A DNA stretch of 64,000 bases from the NCBI GenBank assembly GCA_050747245.1, contig JBOGNO010000003.1:1-64000 (forward strand). The letters run 5' to 3'. Below are positions 25,677 through 33,632 of the stretch, piece by piece. Position 1 is the stretch's first letter. Each line of letters starts with the position of its first letter. This DNA comes from JBOGNO01 sp050747245. GTDB lineage: Bacteria > Acidobacteriota > Terriglobia > Acidiferrales > UBA7541. A program made the position numbers and the translations under genes. Under the pieces are notes generated by a model. It saw only the letters and a list, made by a program, of their open reading frames with translations, was not told where the DNA came from and did no database searches.

Positions 25677-26998
25677 TAGAAGTTCGAGGCCGAAAGCACG
25701 GGAAGATGGAATAGTCGCGCCCAGCTCGCAGCGCTTGATTGCTGAATCGCCGGAATACGAGTGTCCTTGGCCCAATAGTCATTCGAGGCCGTCAATAGAA
25801 CAGTCGGATGTTCGAAAGCGGAGGAAAGAAACGGCCACACGAGCACTTGTTCGTAACAAATAAGTACGGCGGCGTTTTGATTGTGGATGCGGATTGTCCC
25901 ACGGGCAAAGAGCTTAAGTGGCACCCCGTCATCACTGAGGGGCCTCCACATTGCAATTGGAACGGGAATGCGCTCTTGATAGAGCGCGGTATTTTCCTCG
26001 CCGCGTGCGAGCAGCACATTCAAGTACCGCTTCTGCGCAAAAGGATTTCTCGAAGTCCCTGGTGGGTTGATTCCAGCGCCCATAAGCACCGTGCGGTGCT
26101 GCGAAGCAAGCGCGGTTAGAGTGTTTCCCCAAAAAGCATCCGTGGATTCATTCCAGTGCGTGAGCAGATGTTCCGGGAAGAGGAGCACGGTCGCATGCGA
26201 CTCGACAATCGTTGTCTGCATGGTTTGGGCCGTGTTGTATTCGGTCGTGAAGTCGGGGTCCCCTTGTCCTGTGCCCCCATAGTTTGTGTTGACGGCTTCC
26301 CATCCTTCAGGGACCTGCGGTTGCGTGTACTGGAAATGAAAGACGAGTGCACAGAGCGCCAAACTGACGACACTCAGCGCTGGCTTGAAGCGGAAGGCAA
26401 TCAGAAAGACGGTGATTAGCGCCAGTCCGAACCACTTGGAGCCGGGAAAAAGTACACCCGCGGAAAGAAGGGGCGAAGCCCATCCAATGATCCCGAGCGG
26501 CGGCATCGCAGCGAGCACGATGCACAGCGGCACACCGAACGCAGCTCTTCCACGTCTGCGTGAGAACAGCAAACCCCAGGGCGACGCCAGCAGAACTGCA
26601 GCGGCTAAGCAGAGGAACAATCCTATGATCGGAGTGCCCTGCACTCCAAAGAAAGAGCGGGCTCCGGGAATGAGCGGCCAACTTGCCCCCACGTAGTAGC
26701 TGAACATCGAAGCATAGGCGTGTTTTCTGGATTTCGTGTGGTAGACAAGCAGTGGAGCAACAAGGGACAAAGGAATTGCCGCAAGGTGTCCACTCCACGC
26801 GGTCGCTGCCGTCGTGGCGGCAACTGCGGGAAGAGTAACGCTACTGCTGAGGAACTTCTGTAGCGAAGGTCCAAAGTGGGCGGAGATGGTGCCGAATCGC
26901 GGAAGTTGGAATCGCGCCGTAATAGCGGCTGTCGAAGCTGTAGCTATTGAACGACGAGACGACCCACACGGTTCCCGGTTCGACTTTGAAAGTGCCAT
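25676..26998 (-). CDS. traB: TraB-like membrane protein of the Lnt/nitrilase class
   Basis: A ~440-residue protein with about six N-terminal membrane segments and a C-terminal carbon-nitrogen-hydrolase domain. This plan is known from apolipoprotein N-acyltransferase and from conjugal TraB proteins. The Glu (LLFPEHLL) and the nucleophile Cys (VLICYEQV) of the usual triad are present. At the lysine position the sequence reads YQERIPVPI, so the lysine appears replaced. The N-terminus is unclear: clear similarity begins inside the last codons of traF, no good ATG stands there, and ATG 26998 gives a 158-base overlap with traF. The membrane domain should anchor it in the inner membrane. Confidence 0.75.
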   Translation of the reverse strand: MALSKSNREPCGSSRRSIATASTAAITARFQLPRFGTISAHFGPSLQKFLSSSVTLPAVAATTAATAWSGHLAAIPLSLVAPLLVYHTKSRKHAYASMFSYYVGASWPLIPGARSFFGVQGTPIIGLFLCLAAAVLLASPWGLLFSRRRGRAAFGVPLCIVLAAMPPLGIIGWASPLLSAGVLFPGSKWFGLALITVFLIAFRFKPALSVVSLALCALVFHFQYTQPQVPEGWEAVNTNYGGTGQGDPDFTTEYNTAQTMQTTIVESHATVLLFPEHLLTHWNESTDAFWGNTLTALASQHRTVLMGAGINPPGTSRNPFAQKRYLNVLLARGEENTALYQERIPVPIAMWRPLSDDGVPLKLFARGTIRIHNQNAAVLICYEQVLVWPFLSSAFEHPTVLLTASNDYWAKDTRIPAIQQSSAASWARLFHLPVLSASNF

Positions 26999-27443
26999 AG
27001 GGCCACGGATCGAGCGGGCGTTGGAGGTGGTCGCGGAATCGTCCTGCGCTGTTGGGAAGCAATTGTCCATTGACTCGAATTCCATTTGCGCTCACCTTCA
27101 CTTCGTCACCGGGAAATGCGACGCCCGGTTTGAGAAGCGGCGCTCCGCCATCGGGGCAAGCCCCTGCGGTGCGATATTGGCGGGTGAGCGAGATATAGGC
27201 CGCGTTTCCTTGCGGGCAGAACTCAACAAGTTTTGCGTTTGACGAATGGCTGGTGATGTAGAAGCCAAGCGGTAGTGAGGGAGTGAGATTAACGCGGATG
27301 CCGAAACCCCAGCCCGCAATAAGCCCGAGAAAGAAGGGAGATCCGAGCAGGCAGGCCCAGATAGCTGCACAGCGGAGTCGATGGTGTAGTTCATAAGAGC
27401 CAGGTATCTTGAATTTCAGAGGATTCGATAGACGAAGCGCCAT
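26841..27443 (-). CDS. traF: TraF-type conjugative transfer signal peptidase
   Basis: A 200-residue S26-family serine peptidase with one N-terminal membrane anchor (LLGSPFFLGLIAGWGFG). The catalytic Ser is in NLTPSLPLGFY (~residue 55) and the Lys in LLKPGVAFPGDEV, followed by the family block PYGTFKVEPGTVWVVSSFNSYSFDSRYYG. In IncP plasmids TraF processes and cyclises the pilin TrbC; a TrbC-like gene is present at 37812. The gene starts within the end of the SSB gene (53-base overlap), and its own end overlaps traB, so expression is probably coupled through the cluster. Confidence 0.9.
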   Translation of the reverse strand: MALRLSNPLKFKIPGSYELHHRLRCAAIWACLLGSPFFLGLIAGWGFGIRVNLTPSLPLGFYITSHSSNAKLVEFCPQGNAAYISLTRQYRTAGACPDGGAPLLKPGVAFPGDEVKVSANGIRVNGQLLPNSAGRFRDHLQRPLDPWPYGTFKVEPGTVWVVSSFNSYSFDSRYYGAIPTSAIRHHLRPLWTFATEVPQQ

Positions 27444-27825
27444 CGGTCACGACCTCATTCGGTAATGTGGCATGCGGTTTAGGCGGACCCGGTGGGTCTT
27501 GCCCCGCGCCACCAACAACGAAGAATTTGTGCACTGTGACTTCATAGACATAGCGCGTGTATTTGTCCTGCGCGACGAAGGGCCGTTGGTCGAAGGTGCC
27601 ATCGACGTAAAGGTTTGTGCCTTTCTCAAGTTCGGTCGCGAGGATCGCCAAATCCCCGTAGAAGACGAGGCTGAACCAATTGGTGTGCTCAGCAGGCTTA
27701 TCTTTGCGCGGGAAACGATACGTTTGTCCAAGTCGGGCATTGGCAACCGGCATGGAGGAAGGCAAGTAGCGCAGCGTCGGTTTGGCTGCGAGATAACCGG
27801 CAAGTTGAAAGCGGTTTTCCTGCAT
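27391..27825 (-). CDS. ssb: Single-stranded DNA-binding protein (first of three)
   Basis: A 144-residue protein with an OB-fold of the SSB/PriB class: NRFQLAGYLAAKPTLRYLP at the start, then HTNWFSLVFYGDLAILATEL with the conserved Trp and KGTNLYVDGTFDQRPF. The C-terminus lacks the usual acidic DDDIPF tip, so it may not recruit host repair proteins. ATG 27825 follows the traG stop by 3 bases with GGAG ahead. It should coat the transferred strand in the recipient. Two further SSB genes occur at 60065 and 61060, of a different subtype. Confidence 0.85.
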   Translation of the reverse strand: MQENRFQLAGYLAAKPTLRYLPSSMPVANARLGQTYRFPRKDKPAEHTNWFSLVFYGDLAILATELEKGTNLYVDGTFDQRPFVAQDKYTRYVYEVTVHKFFVVGGAGQDPPGPPKPHATLPNEVVTDGASSIESSEIQDTWLL

Positions 27826-27828
27826 TGC

Positions 27829-29931
27829 TCATCGCTCCGAATTCAAATCCAAGCTGTCAAACAAACCTGGGGATCGCTGGAGAGCGGAGCCCGGAGGTGG
27901 TGCCGGTTGGTCGATTGGTGAGTCTGCGCCAGGGCCACCCCCAGACGAAGCCGGCAGACGGCGGTTTGGGCGTGGGCCCGATGTTGGTTTCGAGCGAGGT
28001 GCAAAGTCCGGAAGTGGGTCCTGGGGCGAGAGCCCTCCGTCGTGAATGGAATAAAACTTTGTCGACGGGGGGATTTCAGCGCGGGAGCGCAGGATGGGGT
28101 CAAAGAAATAGAGCATCTGCGTGCCGTAAATAGGGTAGTGCCCAGAAACAAAAATGAGCATATCGCCGGGAGCAATGATCTTTTCCTGATTGCCGCCGCG
28201 CTCTTTTTTCGGCGGCCGCAAGCGCATGATCTCGTCCGGCGTCATCAGCGGACGCTCTATCTCGTCCATGTGCGTGCTGACGCGGTCAAGGACGGGAGAC
28301 ATCCGCGATCCTGAGAAATTGAAAGAGGCTTTCCTAATTGTTTGTGTCCCTGTCATCTTGCTGAGGAGTTCCGCGGTGTCGTATTGGTTGGGCGCAAAAG
28401 CGACGCGAACCTGGCAATTACTGACGATGCTCTCGTTGCGCCCGTATTCGTCTACGATCTGGCGAATATCCTGCGTAATGAGGTATGCCTTCAGGCCAAA
28501 CCCAGCCATGTAGGAGAGCGCGTCCGCGAAAATCTCCATGCGCTTGAGGGACGGAAATTCGTCAATCAGAAAGAGCAACCGATGTTTGTTGCGGAGTTGC
28601 TCGGAACCTTGAAAATCGAGTTTTTCGGTGAGCTGGTTGACGATCATGGTAAAGATCAGACGCATGAGCGGACGAAGCCGAATCTTGTCGCTCGGAGGTA
28701 CAACAAGGTAGAGCGATACTGGCCGCTCGTGGTTCACAAGGTCTTGGATCGTAAAGTCGCTGACGGAAGTGGTGCGGCTAACAAGAGGATCGCTATAAAG
28801 CGTCAGTGCCGTCTTCGCAGTAGACAAGACGCCGGAAAAATCCTTGTCTTCCTTGTCGAGCATTTCCTGGACTTTCTCTTTTACGACGGGATGGGTGCGC
28901 GTCGCTTCACCCGTCGGAAGCCGCCAACCGTGTGCGTTGTCCTTGTCGTGTGTGTAAGTGAGAAGCTCAGTCAGGGTTTCGCGGAAATTGAAACCGGGTC
29001 GAGTGAAGACGCCGGCGAGCTGGCTGAGAGACGCTTGCCCACCGTCGAGTGCGGCGGCGTAGCACACATGGAGGATCATCCCGGTGGTAATCGACGCGGC
29101 TGCGTCCTGCCAGTAGCGTTCTTGCGGACTGTCTTCCCCCGTACGCACGAGCATGTTCGCAATGTTTTGAGCGTCGGAAACATCGCGGTCCGTAAAGAGT
29201 CGAATCTCGGCCAGTGGATTGAATCGAGAGGAACTCTCAGGTTCTACCGGAGAGAACTTGAAACAGATTTGCCCAGCTTGGCTGCGGAAACCTGCTGTCT
29301 TGGCCCAATTCTCCCCCTTAATGTCGTAGACCACGGTGCTCTCCGCCCACGCCAGGAGTGTTGGAATGACGATGCCCACGCCCTTGCCGCTTCGTGTGGG
29401 AGCAAACGCAAGGATGTGTTCCGGGCCGTTGTGTCGTAAGTAGTGGAGGTGCTTGATGGACTTTTCGTGCCAGCCTCCGACATACACGCCCTGCTTTGCA
29501 TGAATGAGATTGGTTTCCTCGATATCGGCTTTGGTGGCCCATCGCGCGGAACCGTGAAGGTCCTCGGTGTTTTTCGAGAGCGCCTTCGTGTGCGCGAGAT
29601 TCAGGAGAAAAAATAAGGCGCCGGAGGCGAACGACCCGCCCACAATGATGCCCGCGCCGATGAGCAGTGGAAGTTTGATTCTAAGATCGGCCGTGCCGCC
29701 TTCCGTCCATACCCACACGAACCATTTATATGGTGCGTACAAAGAGAACGAGCCGATGCGGAGCAAGGCGGGACCGAGTGCGGGCTGATTCTCGAAGCGC
29801 CAAGCCACAAACTGAGTGGCAATTACATTTGTCAAGAAGAGGCCCATAAAACCTACGATTGTTGGGGGCCAATAGAACCCCCCGACGTAACCGGGGTCTC
29901 TTGGCTTTCGGTAAGCAGTTAGTTGATTCAT
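27829..29931 (-). CDS. traG: VirD4/TraG type IV coupling protein
   Basis: A 700-residue inner-membrane ATPase that links the relaxosome to the mating channel. Two membrane segments (~25-45 and ~88-112) precede the ATPase domain with Walker A FAPTRSGKGVG (K183) and Walker B LLFLIDEFPSL (~residue 450). The C-terminal ~90 residues are Pro-rich. The start overlaps the stop of the upstream gene (ATGA at 29928-29931). Length and motif positions match TraG of IncP plasmids. Confidence 0.95.
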   Translation of the reverse strand: MNQLTAYRKPRDPGYVGGFYWPPTIVGFMGLFLTNVIATQFVAWRFENQPALGPALLRIGSFSLYAPYKWFVWVWTEGGTADLRIKLPLLIGAGIIVGGSFASGALFFLLNLAHTKALSKNTEDLHGSARWATKADIEETNLIHAKQGVYVGGWHEKSIKHLHYLRHNGPEHILAFAPTRSGKGVGIVIPTLLAWAESTVVYDIKGENWAKTAGFRSQAGQICFKFSPVEPESSSRFNPLAEIRLFTDRDVSDAQNIANMLVRTGEDSPQERYWQDAAASITTGMILHVCYAAALDGGQASLSQLAGVFTRPGFNFRETLTELLTYTHDKDNAHGWRLPTGEATRTHPVVKEKVQEMLDKEDKDFSGVLSTAKTALTLYSDPLVSRTTSVSDFTIQDLVNHERPVSLYLVVPPSDKIRLRPLMRLIFTMIVNQLTEKLDFQGSEQLRNKHRLLFLIDEFPSLKRMEIFADALSYMAGFGLKAYLITQDIRQIVDEYGRNESIVSNCQVRVAFAPNQYDTAELLSKMTGTQTIRKASFNFSGSRMSPVLDRVSTHMDEIERPLMTPDEIMRLRPPKKERGGNQEKIIAPGDMLIFVSGHYPIYGTQMLYFFDPILRSRAEIPPSTKFYSIHDGGLSPQDPLPDFAPRSKPTSGPRPNRRLPASSGGGPGADSPIDQPAPPPGSALQRSPGLFDSLDLNSER

Positions 29932-30812
29932 CGTCCCACCTCCTGCGTTTTGCTCCTGTCCTTGACCGTAACGACGCGGGCCCTGTCGTTGCTGTAGGCA
30001 ATACGCACGTTTTCGCCCACAGCAGGGAGTATGTCGAGAAGGTCTTTCGGATGAAGAACCACGATGCGCGAAGTAATTTGTTGAATGAGCTTTTTATCAG
30101 TTTCGCCGGTGATCGCACCGCGGTAGATTCCGCTGTCGGTTTGTGCATCTTTAACGAGTGCATCCGGGCCCATCTTTTTCAATGCAGACTGGAGACCTGC
30201 GGGCAACTCGCCACCGCCAAGCAACTTGCGGACATCGGTACCCGTAATTTTGTCGTGAATCTCGACGGCTCCGCTTCCGGGCTGGTGTGTCGCGACAGAT
30301 GCAGTGGTCTCGCGTCGTTCGATATTGGGTTTTGTTTCGAGAGCGCGAGTGGTCTGCGCGTTCTGTTTCTCCCACGCCCGGATGTCCAATTGCTCGATCA
30401 GGTGTTTCAGGTCTTGGCTGTCAGTCGGGTCGAAAAGCAGCTCGTAGCCGGTGTCTTTCTCTTCACCACGTCTAGTTGCGATTTGCAGCGTGGAGTCTCC
30501 AAGGTTCATCGGCCCTCGTTCACCGGTCAACTCTTCGAGATAATTGCGGGCGGCTGTTCCGTCGCGGTCAAAGGCCGCTTCGAGAACATCCTGGAGTTGC
30601 TCGGGATTTAGCGGGACGCGGCCTGTCGCATCGGAATCGAGATAGGTTTCCAGGTATTGCCGGGGCCACTCGATAAGATCGTGATCGAGTTCCGAGTTGA
30701 GAAGGGTTTCCAGTTGTCCCGGCGAAGCCGCAGAGCTTGTGAGAGTGGAGACTTGGTGGTCCACGGAATTTTCGATTAGGTCCCGTCGAATGGCTGCGTT
30801 GTTGGTATTCAT
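29928..30812 (-). CDS. KfrB-domain protein, first gene of the traG operon
   Basis: A 294-residue soluble protein. The C-terminal ~60 residues (GIYRGAITGETDKKLIQQI...VGENVRIAYSNDRARV) fit the KfrB domain found in IncP maintenance proteins and in some relaxases. The N-terminal 170 residues are helical and acidic and not recognised. Good Shine-Dalgarno GGGAGG lies 9-14 bases before ATG 30812. It is the first gene behind the promoter/operator at 30868-30910 and overlaps traG by 4 bases, so it probably acts with the coupling protein or relaxosome. Confidence 0.75.
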   Translation of the reverse strand: MNTNNAAIRRDLIENSVDHQVSTLTSSAASPGQLETLLNSELDHDLIEWPRQYLETYLDSDATGRVPLNPEQLQDVLEAAFDRDGTAARNYLEELTGERGPMNLGDSTLQIATRRGEEKDTGYELLFDPTDSQDLKHLIEQLDIRAWEKQNAQTTRALETKPNIERRETTASVATHQPGSGAVEIHDKITGTDVRKLLGGGELPAGLQSALKKMGPDALVKDAQTDSGIYRGAITGETDKKLIQQITSRIVVLHPKDLLDILPAVGENVRIAYSNDRARVVTVKDRSKTQEVGR

Positions 30813-30867
30813 CGAAAAACCTCCCTTAAGCGGTCAGAAAAAAACGGCTTTCTCTGATCTGCTATTC

Positions 30868-30910
30868 AATGTAGCTATACATATAGCACCATGAAGGGAT
30901 GGAATGTCAA
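30868..30910 (-). promoter_or_regulatory. Promoter and operator-like motif of the traG operon
   Basis: On the minus strand TTGACA (30910-30905) is followed after 18-19 bases by CTATATG, giving a plausible sigma-70 promoter. The -10 part lies in the motif GGTGCTATATGTATAGC, which recurs at 33164-33189, 36342-36367 and 60484-60509. The motif is imperfectly palindromic (GCTATA..TATAGC), as expected for a dimeric repressor. Confidence 0.65.
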
Positions 30911-30914
30911 TATC

Positions 30915-32339
30915 CTACCTTGAGAGTCCCGGGTCTCTCCGCTTACGTGTTTCAGCGTGGTGTAACGTGGTTTGCAGCTTCGCTTGGTATTGTCCGAGCC
31001 ATCCGCCCCATACTGGTCGGACATCGTGAATGCCCTTCCGAAGTAAGAGTTCCGCTTCCTTTTCGAAGTACGAAGAGTTCTGGAGGAGCGCAACGGCATC
31101 TCCCATATCGTCCAAATGTAGGACAGGTCTGCTTTTCGTGAATCGTTTCTCAATGCGAATGAAATTGGCCACTGCGAGTTTTCCTTGCTTGCGGGCCTCC
31201 TCGATGGCGTCGGTGTGATAGACCAAATGAACTTTCCCGTCCGTGCCCTCAACTAGCATGTAACGCTTCCCCGTTTGCTCATCTTCAGTGTGCAGAAGTA
31301 CGCGGCCGGCCAGACTTTGAAACTGGCGAAGCGTCATGACCTGGAGGGGAAGGCGCTTGTCCGAAACCAGTGCGCCATGCGCCGCGAGCATCTTTTGCCT
31401 GTCACCACTCTGTTGTACCGTGCGAAGTACCTTTTCGAAGTCCGCCTGCACACGCCACTTGTGCGCCGCAACGAATTGCGCGAGGCCCATTGTTTGAAGG
31501 TGCATAAGCCGTGCGGCAACGTGTTTCTGAAGAATCTGGGCCGACTCTGACAGGGCGGCGTCATTCGGATTTGCAGTCACCTCGAAATGGGTCGAGGAGC
31601 CATCGTTGCAGCGTTGCAGGATGCGATCGAGAGATGTGTAGCGGTTCTGAGCTATTTCGCGGCGTTGCGCCTCTTGAGCATGTGCGGGGGTGCGATACCC
31701 CAGAGCTTCGGTAGCGATTTCTTCGGCCCGCCCGCGCAGCCCCGCACGAATATACTCCCTCGGTAAGCGAAGCGGCCTTCCTTCCTCGTCAACTCCGCGA
31801 ACCGCGATGTGAACGTGGGGATGCGCAGTGTTGTAGTGGACGGCGGCGACCCACTCAATTTGAGTGCCTAGGTCGCGTTCCATTCGTCGCATCAACTCGC
31901 GAGCGTATTTCTGAAGGTTCAAGCGGTCAGCAAACTCAGGAGACACGATGATTTTGAAGAGCCGCTGGTCTTCAGCACCCTGCCAATTGTCGAGCGTGGT
32001 TGCGATGTCTAATTTCTGATCGGTCGCATTAAACCCTGCCTCGGCCGCCCTTCCTCCCTGTGTCGCGCTCTCGCGGGCCACATACGTTCCGTGTGCCTTC
32101 CACTGACCCGGATTCTTATTTGCGGAGTAGTTGACCCGGACGGCCACGCGCTGATTGAACGTGCGGGCCGCACGGGCACTTCCACCGCCTACATATCTGC
32201 TACGGGTTTCAGGTCGTCGCTTCGACATCTGCACGAGACGAAGCATCGACCGGAGGACACCTATGTACTTACGGGGATTGTCGTTTGGGCCATGTTTTGA
32301 CTTTCTCGGTCGCAATCGAACTGGTGGTTCGTCATTCAT
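30915..32339 (-). CDS. traI: Relaxase, MobA/VirD2 (MOBP-like) family
   Basis: A 474-residue relaxase that would nick at oriT and lead the strand into the recipient. It shows the family segments VNYSANKNPGQWKAHGTYVARESA (given here only as landmark NPGQWKAHGTYVARES, ~residue 80) and the metal-binding histidines in HYNTAHPHVHIAVRG (~residue 175). Candidate nucleophile tyrosines lie near SRYVGGG and KYIGV in the N-terminal 60 residues. The C-terminal half has a DUF3363-like region. Its ATG overlaps the end of the TraJ-like gene by 8 bases; both lie on one side of oriT, as in IncP. Confidence 0.88.
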   Translation of the reverse strand: MNDEPPVRLRPRKSKHGPNDNPRKYIGVLRSMLRLVQMSKRRPETRSRYVGGGSARAARTFNQRVAVRVNYSANKNPGQWKAHGTYVARESATQGGRAAEAGFNATDQKLDIATTLDNWQGAEDQRLFKIIVSPEFADRLNLQKYARELMRRMERDLGTQIEWVAAVHYNTAHPHVHIAVRGVDEEGRPLRLPREYIRAGLRGRAEEIATEALGYRTPAHAQEAQRREIAQNRYTSLDRILQRCNDGSSTHFEVTANPNDAALSESAQILQKHVAARLMHLQTMGLAQFVAAHKWRVQADFEKVLRTVQQSGDRQKMLAAHGALVSDKRLPLQVMTLRQFQSLAGRVLLHTEDEQTGKRYMLVEGTDGKVHLVYHTDAIEEARKQGKLAVANFIRIEKRFTKSRPVLHLDDMGDAVALLQNSSYFEKEAELLLRKGIHDVRPVWGGWLGQYQAKLQTTLHHAETRKRRDPGLSR

Positions 32340-32760
32340 CGGCTAGCATCTCCCGGAGAGTGTCCCTGTTTTTGTTCGAGATCTCCTTCGCCGCGGCGCG
32401 CACCAGCTTTTCATACCGCAGCCGGGCGCGAACGCGTGCCGCGGGGAGGGCATCGTCGGGGGGTTCCACAACACAAGTAATGACGTACTTCAGCAACACG
32501 TCTGTTAGAGCAACCTGTGCTTGCGCAAGGGTGTGAAGACTTTGCCCCTGCTTTGCCAGGTTGGTAAGCGTCGCCGCCACCCGTGCCTCAAACTGCGTTA
32601 CGGCTTCGGCGTTATCGCCCCTGCGAATCTCGCGTTCGCAAGCGGCGAGAATGAACGCCTGTTCGGATCGGAAGCCCCGGTCCTTCGACGCCTTCCTTAC
32701 CTCCTCTCGGAATTCTTTGCTCGGAAACAGCAGACTCCGTTCGGTTCTGGGTTTTGCCAT
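32332..32760 (-). CDS. traJ: TraJ/MobC-like relaxosome accessory protein
   Basis: A 142-residue basic protein with a ribbon-helix-helix-like N-terminus (TERSLLFPSKEFREEVRKAS) and a long helical C-terminal half with heptad-like spacing. In IncP plasmids a protein at this place, TraJ, binds an inverted repeat by the nick site and guides the relaxase. The ATG at 32760 has GGGAGG 7-12 bases upstream; a longer frame upstream lacks similarity and would cover oriT. It overlaps the relaxase gene by 8 bases. Confidence 0.8.
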   Translation of the reverse strand: MAKPRTERSLLFPSKEFREEVRKASKDRGFRSEQAFILAACEREIRRGDNAEAVTQFEARVAATLTNLAKQGQSLHTLAQAQVALTDVLLKYVITCVVEPPDDALPAARVRARLRYEKLVRAAAKEISNKNRDTLREMLADE

Positions 32761-33160
32761 AGATTTCCTCCCATTTAAACTGTCGAAGTGTCGAGAAACG
32801 TGGAAGAAGATGCGGTGGCACATTTGTGCCACGTTTCGGGCAAAAGTCGCCACATCCCTTCCTTCTGAAAAAGAAGAACTTGCCTGTAAGAACACGCGCA
32901 GCGTCGACACAACCCTTTATGTTCCAATACGTGTGTCCGTACCTGATAATCCGCCTGCATTCCATGGACGCTGCTCCTACTCCTGTTAAAGAGTGCCGAT
33001 TGCCGCCGACATTTGCCGACAGTCGGTCTACTACTGCCCTCGTCAGCCGAATGCTGCCGACTTCCAGTTGACTACTGCCGACTCTCGGCTACTTTTGCCG
33101 AATTCGGCCGCCTTCCGTCTACCTTTGCCCACTGAAAGCGTTTTAACACTTTACATCGGT
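32761..33160 (+). other. oriT: Probable origin of transfer (oriT) region
   Basis: This 400-base gene-free interval lies between the divergent TraJ-like and TraK-like genes, the place of oriT in IncP plasmids. Near the TraJ side it contains two inverted repeats that share an arm: 32796-32803 with 32829-32836 (AAACGTGG/CCACGTTT) and 32815-32821 with 32826-32832 (GTGGCAC/GTGCCAC). Near the TraK side it has a phased repeat array. The exact nick site is not identified; no perfect IncP nick consensus was seen. Confidence 0.65.
32994..33132 (+). repeat. Phased TGCCGA repeats in oriT, TraK side
   Basis: The sequence TGCC(G/C)A/T recurs at 32994, 33001, 33014, 33035, 33055, 33076, 33096 and 33126. 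The middle copies are 20 or 21 bases apart, two turns of the helix, and are followed by related trailers such as GTCTACTAC, GACTAC and GGCTACTTT. Such spacing would place bound proteins on one DNA face. The best guess is binding sites for the adjacent TraK-like protein; a partition site or iterons are alternatives. Confidence 0.65.
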
Positions 33161-33189
33161 ACGGCATGGTGCTATATGTACAGCAGCAC
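33151..33189 (+). promoter_or_regulatory. Promoter and operator-like motif of the traKLM operon
   Basis: TTTACA at 33151-33156 and TATATG at 33174-33179 with 17-base spacing form a plausible promoter. The -10 overlaps CATGGTGCTATATGTACAGC, the same motif as at 30868, 36342 and 60484. The TraK-like start codon follows 25 bases later. Confidence 0.65.
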
Positions 33190-33203
33190 GGAAAGGCGTG
33201 TCA

Positions 33204-33632
33204 ATGCAAAAAGACTACCGCCAATGCCTGGACAAATTAGCCGGGGCCGTCCCTGAGACAAAAGCCGCGCTTATTCGTTCTTTACTTGCCGGAATAGAAG
33301 CGGCAGTGAATTCAGGCCAGAGTCTTAAAAGAATTTGGCAGGCACTCGCAAGCGAGGGTCTGCAAGTGAGCTACCACAGTTTTCACAAGGCAGTCTGGCG
33401 CGCCAGAAGAATGAGAAAACTAACCGCGGCCAGCAACAGGGGAAAACAGGATAAATCTTCTGAGGCGCAAGGGCTGAGGGAAGGGAAAGCGGAAACAGTT
33501 GGAGAGCGGGACCCGCTAGCGAATCTACGACGACTAGAAGAAGACAGACCTGGTTTTCATTGGCGGGGTACGCAGAGTTGGAAAACGTCGGCGCACGCAA
33601 CGGAGGACTCGAATGACAAAAACAAACGGTAG
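33204..33632 (+). CDS. traK: TraK-like oriT-binding protein
   Basis: A 142-residue basic protein. The central part LNSGQSLKRIWQALASEGL...SYHSFHKAVWRARR (shown as landmarks QSLKRIWQALASEG and SYHSFHKAVWR, ~35-70) matches the helix pattern of IncP TraK, which binds and bends oriT DNA; the rest is polar and probably disordered. ATG 33204 has GAAAGG upstream; GTG 33198 is an alternative two codons earlier. It lies directly beside the phased repeats and begins a traK-traL-traM-like operon; its end overlaps traL by 20 bases. Confidence 0.75.
   Translation: MQKDYRQCLDKLAGAVPETKAALIRSLLAGIEAAVNSGQSLKRIWQALASEGLQVSYHSFHKAVWRARRMRKLTAASNRGKQDKSSEAQGLREGKAETVGERDPLANLRRLEEDRPGFHWRGTQSWKTSAHATEDSNDKNKR

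Noticed and set aside
32994..33132. CRISPR array
   Set aside because: Units of only ~7 conserved bases at 20-21-base spacing, no spacers of constant length and no cas genes.
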